Of a stretch of 7,790 nt of DNA, positions 1 through 5,406 are shown one piece after another. The notes beneath the pieces were generated by a model. It was not told the DNA's origin. It searched no databases and was given only the letters and a program-made list of their open reading frames with translations. A program made the position numbers and the translations under genes. The first letter of the stretch is position 1. Each line of letters starts with the position of its first letter. Source of the stretch: Gammaproteobacteria bacterium (GTDB lineage Bacteria > Pseudomonadota > Gammaproteobacteria > Comchoanobacterales > Comchoanobacteraceae); NCBI GenBank assembly GCA_030829925.1, contig JAURNZ010000067.1, forward strand, positions 1 through 7,790, in the 5' to 3' direction.

Positions 1-209
1 AACGTCATATGTTCTTTCACAGCATCAGAAACCATATGTCTAATAAGGTAAGTTAAGTCAACTAAAGATTTAACATACCATGGGTCGGCTTGATCAAATG
101 TCTTTGAAAAAAAACGATTGCTTTTAAGCGTTTGGTCAAACATTGCTAACAGCTGATCTTTAACGCCATGGTTAATAATATAACGATTGATTTGAGCTCT
201 ATTAGGCAT
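1..209 (-). CDS. Hypothetical protein, N-terminal part, runs off the left edge
   Basis: An open frame starts at the ATG complementary to 207-209 and stays open for 69 codons to the window edge, so the C-terminus is missing. The protein begins MPNRAQINRYIINHG. It is soluble in character, rich in charged and aromatic residues, with no signal peptide or membrane segment in the visible part. I do not recognise a family. The start is supported by an in-frame TAA ten codons upstream, with no other ATG, GTG or TTG between, and by a GGA about 8 bases before the ATG. It lies 76 bp downstream of hda on the same strand, with a good -10 element in the gap, so it can be transcribed independently. The unbroken frame, its position and the promoter make it a likely gene, but function cannot be inferred. 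Confidence 0.6.
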   Translation of the reverse strand, partial: MPNRAQINRYIINHGVKDQLLAMFDQTLKSNRFFSKTFDQADPWYVKSLVDLTYLIRHMVSDAVKEHMT

Positions 210-264
210 AACATAAATCCATTTATCAAACTTAATTTAATAAGCTTTTATTCCATAGATATCT

Positions 265-273
265 ATTATAGCA
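265..273 (-). promoter_or_regulatory. Extended -10 promoter for the left-edge gene
   Basis: On the minus strand this reads TGCTATAAT: a perfect TATAAT with the TGn extension of an extended -10 promoter. No good -35 lies 16-18 bases upstream (best is about TCAAGT), which extended -10 promoters tolerate. It sits between the end of hda and the left-edge gene, with transcription expected to begin near 258. A perfect 12-bp palindrome, ATAGATATCTAT at 255-266, overlaps the predicted start site and could be an operator. No regulator is implied. Confidence 0.5.
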
Positions 274-285
274 CTAATGTGAAAA

Positions 286-975
286 TTAACTTGAGAACTC
301 TCTCAAAGATCTGATATTTGGTTTCTTTTTTAGCTTCATACAGTATTTTAGAAAAGATTCTAGTAAAGACTTAACCAAACTCAGGTCTCTATTGATATGC
401 TTAAATGAATAATGAACGACTTCAACGTCTAGTAACATGTTTTGTTTGTCGAGCCAATCCATTAAGATTTTAGCTTTGTCATCATCGTTCAAAGAAGGCA
501 TTTGCCAATTACACATGGCCTGAAATCTTGTTCTTAAATCAGGCAGCCAATCATCCATGCGCCCAGGCTTTATATGTGCTGTCAAAAGCATTGAGACGCT
601 ATGACTGCTGCATATATTAATCAAGTCAAATAAAATTAATTGTTGCGGCTTATTACCTGCTAGCTGATCAATATCTTCAATACAAATCAAATCAACTTGT
701 CCTATGCCCTCGAGCATAGAGCGATCTAAAAACTTTAGTGTAGATAAAGGTAAATAAACGCTCTGTAAATTTTGATGATAGACACAAGTTGCTTTTGCTA
801 AATGAGAGCATCCTGTGCTTTGTTCCCCATATATGTATACTTGCTCACCTTTTTTAATATTTTTCAAATGATGAATGATTGGCTTATGTAGTTCGAAAGC
901 AATGAAATTATCAAACTCAGTCATTAAACCATGCCCGAGTTGCAAAAGCTGCTGATTATCTCTAGAAAATGTCAT
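286..975 (-). CDS. hda: Hda, DnaA-related regulatory inactivator of DnaA
   Basis: A 229-residue AAA+ protein (E. coli Hda is 233 aa). In the cytoplasm Hda-ADP binds the DNA-loaded sliding clamp and stimulates hydrolysis of DnaA-ATP, limiting re-initiation. Visible elements: an N-terminal segment QQLLQLG (8-14) where the clamp-binding motif lies, but poorly conserved; a Walker A region GEQSTGCS (50-57); Walker B with E100-D101; sensor 1 near T132; the arginine-finger region LRTRF (147-151); sensor II R196 in INRDLSL. There is no DnaA domain IV DNA-binding helix-turn-helix, which separates it from DnaA. The Walker A lysine position holds cysteine (C56); from memory E. coli Hda has arginine there, so a non-lysine residue fits the family. 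The ATG overlaps the priA stop (ATGA), so translation is probably coupled. Confidence is high for the family and moderate for conserved clamp binding. Confidence 0.88.
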   Translation of the reverse strand: MTFSRDNQQLLQLGHGLMTEFDNFIAFELHKPIIHHLKNIKKGEQVYIYGEQSTGCSHLAKATCVYHQNLQSVYLPLSTLKFLDRSMLEGIGQVDLICIEDIDQLAGNKPQQLILFDLINICSSHSVSMLLTAHIKPGRMDDWLPDLRTRFQAMCNWQMPSLNDDDKAKILMDWLDKQNMLLDVEVVHYSFKHINRDLSLVKSLLESFLKYCMKLKKKPNIRSLREFSS

Positions 976-3083
976 GCTTCTAAATCCTGAGGGTCAACTT
1001 CTACTCTGTAATTCTTATTTGCCATGTGTCGACAAGCATTTGCTAAATCTGAACGTTTAATGGCTTTTAACAAAACATAACCATGAAATTGATTTTGACG
1101 CTTTTGAACACCAGGAAAAATTGGCCCTATAAGTTCGATGTTTTCAATATTTGAACACATAATTTTTTCAAGTTCCCTTTCTAATTTGAAAAATGTGTCA
1201 GCAACCATTTTTATTTTTGCTAGAAAATGATTTGGTGGCCACTGAGCCTCATTACGCATGGTTAACAAGTAAGAAGCAAACTCATCATAACTATTCTTTT
1301 GTAATTTTTCAAAAGCAGGATGGTTTGGCAAGTGCGTTTGTACCCATACATGTCCCTGCTGGCTTCCTCGCCCACATCTCCCAGCAACTTGCTTTAATCG
1401 TTGTCCCCAGCGCTCAATCGATCTAAAGTCTGTTGCGTGCAAAGCATAGTCCGCATCCAAAACCACAACATCTGTTAAATTTGGAAAATCATGACCTTTA
1501 GCAAGCATTTGTGTCCCAATAATGATATTGGCTTGACCTGATAATATATTTTGGCGAACCTTCGCCCATTGACCCATCGTAGAAGTTGTATCTGCATCTA
1601 CCCTAAGTATTTTGGCTGACGGAAATACATCTTTTAAACTATCCTCGAGTTTTTCTGTGCCTTGACCGACTTTAAACAATGCATCTGACCCACAATTTTG
1701 ACAAGTTTCAACAGGATCATATGATTTTTGACACAAGTGACAACTATAGCTCCCTTTTGCTTTAGAGTAAGTCAATTTCACATCACATTGACTACATAGG
1801 TAAATCCAGCCACAACCATGACAAAGTGTTAGCGGGGCATAACCTCGTCGATTCAAGAAAAAAAGAACTTGATTGCCTTTTTCCAAACTCAGCTTAACTT
1901 GGTTGGTAATTTGTGGCGCGATACCTTTTTGCAGCTTTTGTTTGCGTGCATCAACGATGTGCCAGTTCACCTGACTCCCTTTAAATGTGGCAGGTAAATC
2001 AACATACTGATACCGATCTTGCATGACATTATTGAAGGTTTCTAAGGATGGGGTAGCCGTCCCCAAAACAGTGCGTATGTTTAGTTTCTTCGACATCAAA
2101 ACGGCCAAGTCTCTCACCGAAAAACAGGGTCTATTTTGCTGATAAAAAGACATATCATGTTCTTCATCAACAATAATTAATTGTAAATTCTTAAAGGGCA
2201 AAAACAAAGCTGACCTTGTGCCAATCACAACTTCTATGTCTGCATGATAAACTGCACCCCACACGCTGGCTTTTTGACCATCTGATAGTTGTGAGTGCCA
2301 ATATACAGAGCTTGCATTTAAGTGCTGCCTTAACTTAGCCGTTGTTTGTGGTGTTAAACCTATTTCAGGCACCAATACTAAAACCTGTCCTTTTTGAGAC
2401 AAGATTGTTTGTATTAAAGCTAAATAAACATAGGTCTTCCCACTTGCCGTTACGCCATGTAAAGTTGAACAATGCTGATTTAATAAAATGGTTTCATAAG
2501 CTTTTTTTTGAGCTGCTGATAATTCAAAATCAAGCGGCTGGAGGTCACTAGCAATTTCAAGAACACTCAACCTTACAAGGCTTTTAATGGTTGCCTCACC
2601 AAACCCTTCAGCAACCAATGCTTCATGTGTAATGCGTTGACAGTCTTCACCTTGTAACCAAAGCACACAAGCAGACTGTTTTGGCGATAATTTCTTAGTT
2701 ATATTTAAGTTAACAACATATTGATCTTGAGGCATATAGGGCTTAATTTTACCCTGCTTAATTGACTTTGGTAGCATCATCGATTGATAAACATAGACGT
2801 TATCATGATAGTATTGTGCCATCCAAAAAGAGAGTTCTATTTGCGCTTTAGTTAAGCAAAATGGCTCTGGCAAGACATCTGCGACTTTTTTTAACTTTGA
2901 AGTTTCTAGTGTAGTTGTCGTTGATATTTCAATCACAAGCCCATGCGTGCTGCGACGACCGAAAGGGATTTTAACGATCATCCCCACGCTTAAATCATAC
3001 TCAGATAGGTAATCAAATGCACGGCCACCAGTCCTAAAAACAAGCACCTTGACAATATTTATATGTTTTTTATTGCTTAACAT
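972..3083 (-). CDS. priA: PriA, primosomal replication-restart DNA helicase
   Basis: A 703-residue superfamily 2 3'-5' helicase (E. coli 732 aa) that recognises stalled forks and D-loops and starts primosome assembly for DnaB reloading. Order: N-terminal 3'-DNA-binding domain (about 11-105), winged-helix region (about 110-185), helicase lobe 1 with Walker A GVTASGKT (210-217) and DEEH box (306-309), and lobe 2 with the zinc module. That module has all eight cysteines (421, 424, 430, 433, 448, 451, 461, 464). Motif V is GTQMLAKGHDFP (523-534) and motif VI QVAGRCGRG (565-573); a C-terminal domain follows to 703. No key residue is missing. The ATG start places FDYL at 23-26 against 16-19 in E. 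coli, so the N-terminus is a few residues long; no Shine-Dalgarno precedes it. First gene of a priA-hda unit; its TGA overlaps the hda ATG. Confidence 0.97.
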   Translation of the reverse strand: MLSNKKHINIVKVLVFRTGGRAFDYLSEYDLSVGMIVKIPFGRRSTHGLVIEISTTTTLETSKLKKVADVLPEPFCLTKAQIELSFWMAQYYHDNVYVYQSMMLPKSIKQGKIKPYMPQDQYVVNLNITKKLSPKQSACVLWLQGEDCQRITHEALVAEGFGEATIKSLVRLSVLEIASDLQPLDFELSAAQKKAYETILLNQHCSTLHGVTASGKTYVYLALIQTILSQKGQVLVLVPEIGLTPQTTAKLRQHLNASSVYWHSQLSDGQKASVWGAVYHADIEVVIGTRSALFLPFKNLQLIIVDEEHDMSFYQQNRPCFSVRDLAVLMSKKLNIRTVLGTATPSLETFNNVMQDRYQYVDLPATFKGSQVNWHIVDARKQKLQKGIAPQITNQVKLSLEKGNQVLFFLNRRGYAPLTLCHGCGWIYLCSQCDVKLTYSKAKGSYSCHLCQKSYDPVETCQNCGSDALFKVGQGTEKLEDSLKDVFPSAKILRVDADTTSTMGQWAKVRQNILSGQANIIIGTQMLAKGHDFPNLTDVVVLDADYALHATDFRSIERWGQRLKQVAGRCGRGSQQGHVWVQTHLPNHPAFEKLQKNSYDEFASYLLTMRNEAQWPPNHFLAKIKMVADTFFKLERELEKIMCSNIENIELIGPIFPGVQKRQNQFHGYVLLKAIKRSDLANACRHMANKNYRVEVDPQDLEA
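3049..3076 (+). promoter_or_regulatory. Candidate promoter for the GT51 gene inside priA
   Basis: A perfect TTGACA lies at 3049-3054 within the beginning of priA. At 16-bp spacing the -10 would be TATTGC (3071-3076), which matches only three of six bases, giving a transcript start near 3083 and a leader of about 28 nt. An alternative -10, TATATT (3091-3096), is better but has no -35 at a suitable distance. The gene needs a promoter here because only 27 bp separate it from priA, but which element is used cannot be decided by eye. Confidence 0.35.
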
Positions 3084-3088
3084 TCTTT

Positions 3089-3117
3089 TTTATATTAAAA
3101 CAAGTAAGACATGTCAC
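3089..3117 (-). promoter_or_regulatory. Strong sigma70-type promoter for priA, predicted leaderless
   Basis: On the minus strand a -35 GTGACA (3117-3112, five of six consensus bases) and a -10 TATAAA (3094-3089, five of six) are separated by exactly 17 bases. Only five bases (AAAGA) separate the -10 from the priA ATG, so transcription should start at or within one or two bases of the A of the ATG. That agrees with the absence of a usable Shine-Dalgarno. The -35 lies inside the first codons of the divergent glycosyltransferase gene, so the two promoters may interfere. Confidence 0.6.
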
Positions 3118-3812
3118 TCAATACGTTTATCACTCGTTTACTCATTTTAGTTGCATTATGCTTCTGCAGCTTGACCACTTACTTCTATTTGTTTATCCCC
3201 GATACAACTAAGTTAAAAGACTTTCTATATGAAATCAACCATAGCGAACGCTTTATTCCAGCTGAACAAATTCCTCCCCATGTCAAAAAAGCATTCATTG
3301 TTGCCGAAGATAACTTCTTTTACATTCATCAAGGCGTTGACTACCCCGCTTTATTCAGAGCTGCACAGGTTTTGTGGATAACAGGAGAAAAGCGACAAGG
3401 AGGAAGCACCATAACTATGCAGCTTGCTAGAAACATATATTTGCATAAACGAAAGACATTTTCACGAAAATTTAACGAAATTTTACTTGCTCACAAAATT
3501 GAACAAGCCTTTACGAAAGACCAGATATTATCTATGTATCTTAATATCATATATTTTGGTCACAACACCTACGGGATAAAAGAAGCGTCAAACTTCTATT
3601 TTGGAAAAAATGTATCTGACCTGAATGCTTCCGAAGGTGCAATATTAGCAAGCATCCCCCCTGCGCCAGGCCATATCACACCTATAATTAAACCAAAAAA
3701 AACTATCCTTAAAAGAAATGAGATCTTAATTAGACTATTGGCGCTCGACTTTATATCTCCGCCTGAATACTGTAAATCTATTACATACCCAATGATATTA
3801 AATAAAAAGTAA
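3111..3812 (+). CDS. Monofunctional peptidoglycan glycosyltransferase (GT51 domain only)
   Basis: A 233-residue inner-membrane protein that should polymerise lipid II into glycan strands on the periplasmic face. One N-terminal membrane anchor spans about residues 7-29. All GT51 motifs are present: motif 1 with catalytic glutamate E66 (EDNFFYIHQGVD, 66-77), motif 2 RQGGSTITMQLARN (95-108), motif 3 RKFNE (119-123) with the second catalytic glutamate E123, then YLNIIYFG (143-150) and the SEGAILASIPPAPG segment (174-187). No transpeptidase domain follows; the stop comes shortly after the GT domain. Length matches MtgA (about 240 aa), but the tail (RNEILIRLLALDFISPPEY) and the IPPHV segment read more like the glycosyltransferase half of PBP1A. 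So it is either mtgA-like or a class A PBP reduced to its first domain; I leave the symbol blank. The start has only a weak Shine-Dalgarno (AAGTAAG). Confidence 0.9.
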   Translation: MSLNTFITRLLILVALCFCSLTTYFYLFIPDTTKLKDFLYEINHSERFIPAEQIPPHVKKAFIVAEDNFFYIHQGVDYPALFRAAQVLWITGEKRQGGSTITMQLARNIYLHKRKTFSRKFNEILLAHKIEQAFTKDQILSMYLNIIYFGHNTYGIKEASNFYFGKNVSDLNASEGAILASIPPAPGHITPIIKPKKTILKRNEILIRLLALDFISPPEYCKSITYPMILNKK

Positions 3813-3821
3813 ACAAACTTT

Positions 3822-3855
3822 CTTAAGGTTTCCTTAATATTCGTTGTTATATGAT
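3822..3855 (+). promoter_or_regulatory. PmrA-box-like direct repeat with a -10 element
   Basis: Two 9-base direct repeats, CTTAAGGTT (3822-3830) and CTTAATATT (3833-3841), are separated by two bases, so CTTAA recurs at one helical turn (11 bp). The second copy matches the Legionella/Coxiella PmrA half-site as I remember it (cTTAATatT, N2, cTTAATatT) at every position; the first differs at two. A -10 TATGAT lies at 3850-3855, eight bases after the repeat, with no TTGACA-like -35, as expected of an activator-dependent promoter. Transcription would start near 3862. This is pattern matching only; no PmrA gene is in the window. Confidence 0.45.
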
Positions 3856-3869
3856 ATTCACATAACAAC
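3843..3869. repeat. Imperfect inverted repeat overlapping the -10
   Basis: GTTGTTATATG (3843-3853) and CACATAACAAC (3859-3869) form an 11-bp dyad with one mismatch around a 5-base centre. It covers the TATGAT element and the predicted start site, the position of a repressor operator. If the region is instead read through from the upstream gene, the same sequence would fold as a hairpin in RNA. Confidence 0.55.
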
Positions 3870-3929
3870 AACATGCTCATATTAGATAATAACAATTTAT
3901 AAGGGTTCTTGAGAAAGAGCCCTTTTTTT
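3862..3929 (+). ncRNA. Candidate short transcript: small RNA or rnt leader
   Basis: The interval from the predicted start near 3862 to the intrinsic terminator ending at 3929 would give an RNA of about 65-70 nt. It contains only a 9-codon frame, MLILDNNNL (3873-3902), with no ribosome binding site, whose stop touches the terminator stem. Two readings are possible: a stand-alone small RNA under PmrA-like control, or an attenuated leader of rnt. The 5' end is inferred from the -10 alone. Confidence 0.25.
3901..3929 (+). terminator. Rho-independent terminator between the GT51 gene and rnt
   Basis: A 10-bp stem pairs AAGGGTTCTT (3901-3910) with AAGAGCCCTT (3915-3924), with one T-G wobble and a GAGA tetraloop. 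Seven consecutive Ts end it (3923-3929), the last five beyond the stem. The T-tract marks the plus strand as the terminated one; the minus strand has no clean T-run after the stem. It would end transcripts from the GT51 gene and from the promoter at 3822-3855. Confidence 0.9.
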
Positions 3930-3932
3930 ATT

Positions 3933-3963
3933 TGGCAAAAACCTTTGCCAGTGATATGATCAC
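3933..3963 (+). repeat. Two small back-to-back hairpins just before the rnt start
   Basis: TGGCAAA (3933-3939) and TTTGCCA (3944-3950) are a perfect 7-bp inverted repeat with a 4-base loop. Directly after it, GTGAT (3951-3955) and ATCAC (3959-3963) flank the trinucleotide ATG (3956-3958), an alternative in-frame start. Neither has a T-run, so they are not terminators. They would fold over the region where the rnt ribosome binding site should be. Confidence 0.5.
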
Positions 3964-3967
3964 ATTC

Positions 3968-4567
3968 ATGTCATCCTTAATAAAAAAACGATTTAGAGGC
4001 TTCCTCCCGATTGTGGTAGATGTTGAAACAGCTGGATTTAATGCCAAAAAAGATGCGCTTTTAGAAGTTGCCGCAGTTAATATCATCATGAATGAAGACC
4101 GAACCATTGCAAAAGAAGATGTCTGGCATGAACATATCCTACCTTTTAAAGGTGCTAATTTAGACGAAGATGCTTTAGCTTTCAACCAAATACGACCCTT
4201 TCATCCTTTTCGATTTGCACTAGAAGAATCCGATGCCATGCATAAACTAAGTGACTTTGTAAAAGATAAAATTAGCAACTCTGGCTGCCAAAAAGCAATT
4301 TTAGTAGGTCACAACGCAAGCTTTGATCACAGTTTTTTGCTCGCAGCGTGCCAAAGGCACAATATAAAGTTCATGTTTCATTCATTCAGCACTTTTGATA
4401 CCGCAACCATGGCAGCACTTGCTTTAGGGGAAACGGTTTTAGCAAAAGCACTGAAAGTATCTAAAATTGGCTATGATGCTAATGCCGCCCACTCAGCACT
4501 TTATGATGCAAAACAAACTGCTAAACTTTTTTGCCATATAATTAACCATACACATTATAAAACTTAA
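3968..4567 (+). CDS. rnt: RNase T, 3'-5' exoribonuclease
   Basis: A 199-residue DEDDh exonuclease (E. coli 215 aa) that trims 3' ends of tRNA, 5S/23S rRNA and other stable RNAs as a cytoplasmic homodimer. The catalytic set is complete: D18 and E20 in VVDVETAGFNAK (Exo I), D120 in HNASFDHSF (Exo II), H175 and D180 in AAHSALYD (Exo III). The sequence follows the RNase T pattern (RFRGFLPIVVDVETAGFNAK, GANLDEDALAFN, FSTFDTATMAALALG), not DNA polymerase epsilon subunits. I chose the ATG at 3968 because MSSLIKKRFRGF matches the family N-terminus; an ATG at 3956 and a TTG at 3932 are in frame but add residues the family lacks. No clear Shine-Dalgarno is seen before either ATG. A terminator lies upstream and no promoter is visible between it and the gene. 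The stop overlaps the fadD stop on the other strand. Confidence 0.95.
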   Translation: MSSLIKKRFRGFLPIVVDVETAGFNAKKDALLEVAAVNIIMNEDRTIAKEDVWHEHILPFKGANLDEDALAFNQIRPFHPFRFALEESDAMHKLSDFVKDKISNSGCQKAILVGHNASFDHSFLLAACQRHNIKFMFHSFSTFDTATMAALALGETVLAKALKVSKIGYDANAAHSALYDAKQTAKLFCHIINHTHYKT

Positions 4568-5397
4568 ACCGCTTGCTTAAGTGAGCGTTTAAGCACTTTC
4601 CCAACGTGACTTTTTGGAATTTCATCTACGAATACAATTGCAGAGGGCACCTTGTAACCCGCAAGCGCTTTTTTACAAAATGCTCTTAAAACCTCTCCTG
4701 TAATAAGACCATTAGCAACAATAAAAGCTTTGATACACTCATTATCGTTTTCATCTTTGATTCCTACCACTGCTGATTCTATAACGCTAGCATGTTGGTT
4801 TAAAACTTTTTCAACTTCGCTTGGATAAACGTTAAATCCAGATACGACAATCATATCTTTTATACGGTCTACAATTTTTATATTGCCCTCTTTGTCTAAA
4901 CAAGCTATGTCCCCGGTTCGAAACCAACCATTATGCAAAACCTTAGACGTTTCTTTAATGGAGCGCCAATAACCATGCATCACCTGTGGCCCTCTCACAC
5001 ATAGCTCTCCAGCTTCACCAAGCTTAACCCTTTTCCCAGAATGATTAATGAATTTTACTTCAGTGCCTGTAAGCGGCTTTCCAACATGATTAAGAAAGCG
5101 ATCCTTTTTTTGATATGTTGTGATAGAAACTATTGGAGCTGTTTCAGACAAGCCATAACCCTGGTTAACCACACAACCCGTTATTTTTTGCCAATCATGC
5201 GCAACTGGTGCTTGAGTTGCCATGCCACCAGTAATGGTTACTTTCAACCAAGAAAAATCTAATGATCTAAACTTTCTTTTTTCAAGCAAATTAACCATTA
5301 ACGTATTAATGATGGGCATTACTGCGGGTTTTTCTTCACTGAGTATGCGGATGGTTGTGTTGGTGTCTTTAGGGTTTGGCACCAAAATACCAACCAA
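4564..5397 (-). CDS. fadD: FadD, C-terminal fragment after the TAG
   Basis: An open piece of 277 codons if begun at the TTG of 5397, three codons after the TAG and in the same frame. It holds YGLSET (81-86 of the fragment), the fatty-acyl signature from NGWFRTGD (156-163) through VSGFNVYP (185-192), and the C-terminal domain with PKSHVGKVLKR (261-271), whose K267 is the expected adenylation lysine. No convincing Shine-Dalgarno precedes the TTG. The ATG at 5402, overlapping the stop region, is in another frame. Independent translation is therefore doubtful. The lack of any further lesion implies recent selection. Confidence 0.65.
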   Translation of the reverse strand: MVGILVPNPKDTNTTIRILSEEKPAVMPIINTLMVNLLEKRKFRSLDFSWLKVTITGGMATQAPVAHDWQKITGCVVNQGYGLSETAPIVSITTYQKKDRFLNHVGKPLTGTEVKFINHSGKRVKLGEAGELCVRGPQVMHGYWRSIKETSKVLHNGWFRTGDIACLDKEGNIKIVDRIKDMIVVSGFNVYPSEVEKVLNQHASVIESAVVGIKDENDNECIKAFIVANGLITGEVLRAFCKKALAGYKVPSAIVFVDEIPKSHVGKVLKRSLKQAV

Positions 5398-5403
5398 ACC
5401 ATG

Positions 5404-5406
5404 CTA
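5404..5406 (-). other. In-frame amber codon splitting fadD
   Basis: The complement reads GGT ATT TAG CAT GGT TTG. Flanking residues (HIYGLSVFLNGI, then HGLVGILVPNPKD) align with E. coli FadD without a gap, with the TAG at a Glu position. It is the only TAG terminating a recognisable gene here; the other complete genes end in TAA or TGA. Confidence 0.85.

Noticed and set aside
1193..2551. Plus-strand open frames within priA
   Set aside because: Antisense to conserved helicase motifs, with no support of their own.
3873..3902. Leader peptide MLILDNNNL
   Set aside because: It has no ribosome site and no run of codons pointing to a pathway relevant to rnt; kept only as a note in the candidate transcript.
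3949..3965. CRP-like site AGTGATATGATCACAT before rnt
   Set aside because: The half-sites GTGA and TCAC are 5 bases apart, not the 6 of a CRP site, and they lie downstream of the terminator over a start codon; a small RNA hairpin explains them better.
3932..3967. rnt starting at TTG 3932
   Set aside because: It would add 12 residues absent from RNase T, its first codons form a hairpin, and the codon sits right after the terminator T-run.
3596..4185. Minus-strand open frames opposite the GT51 gene and rnt
   Set aside because: They are antisense to genes with full catalytic motifs and show no family resemblance.
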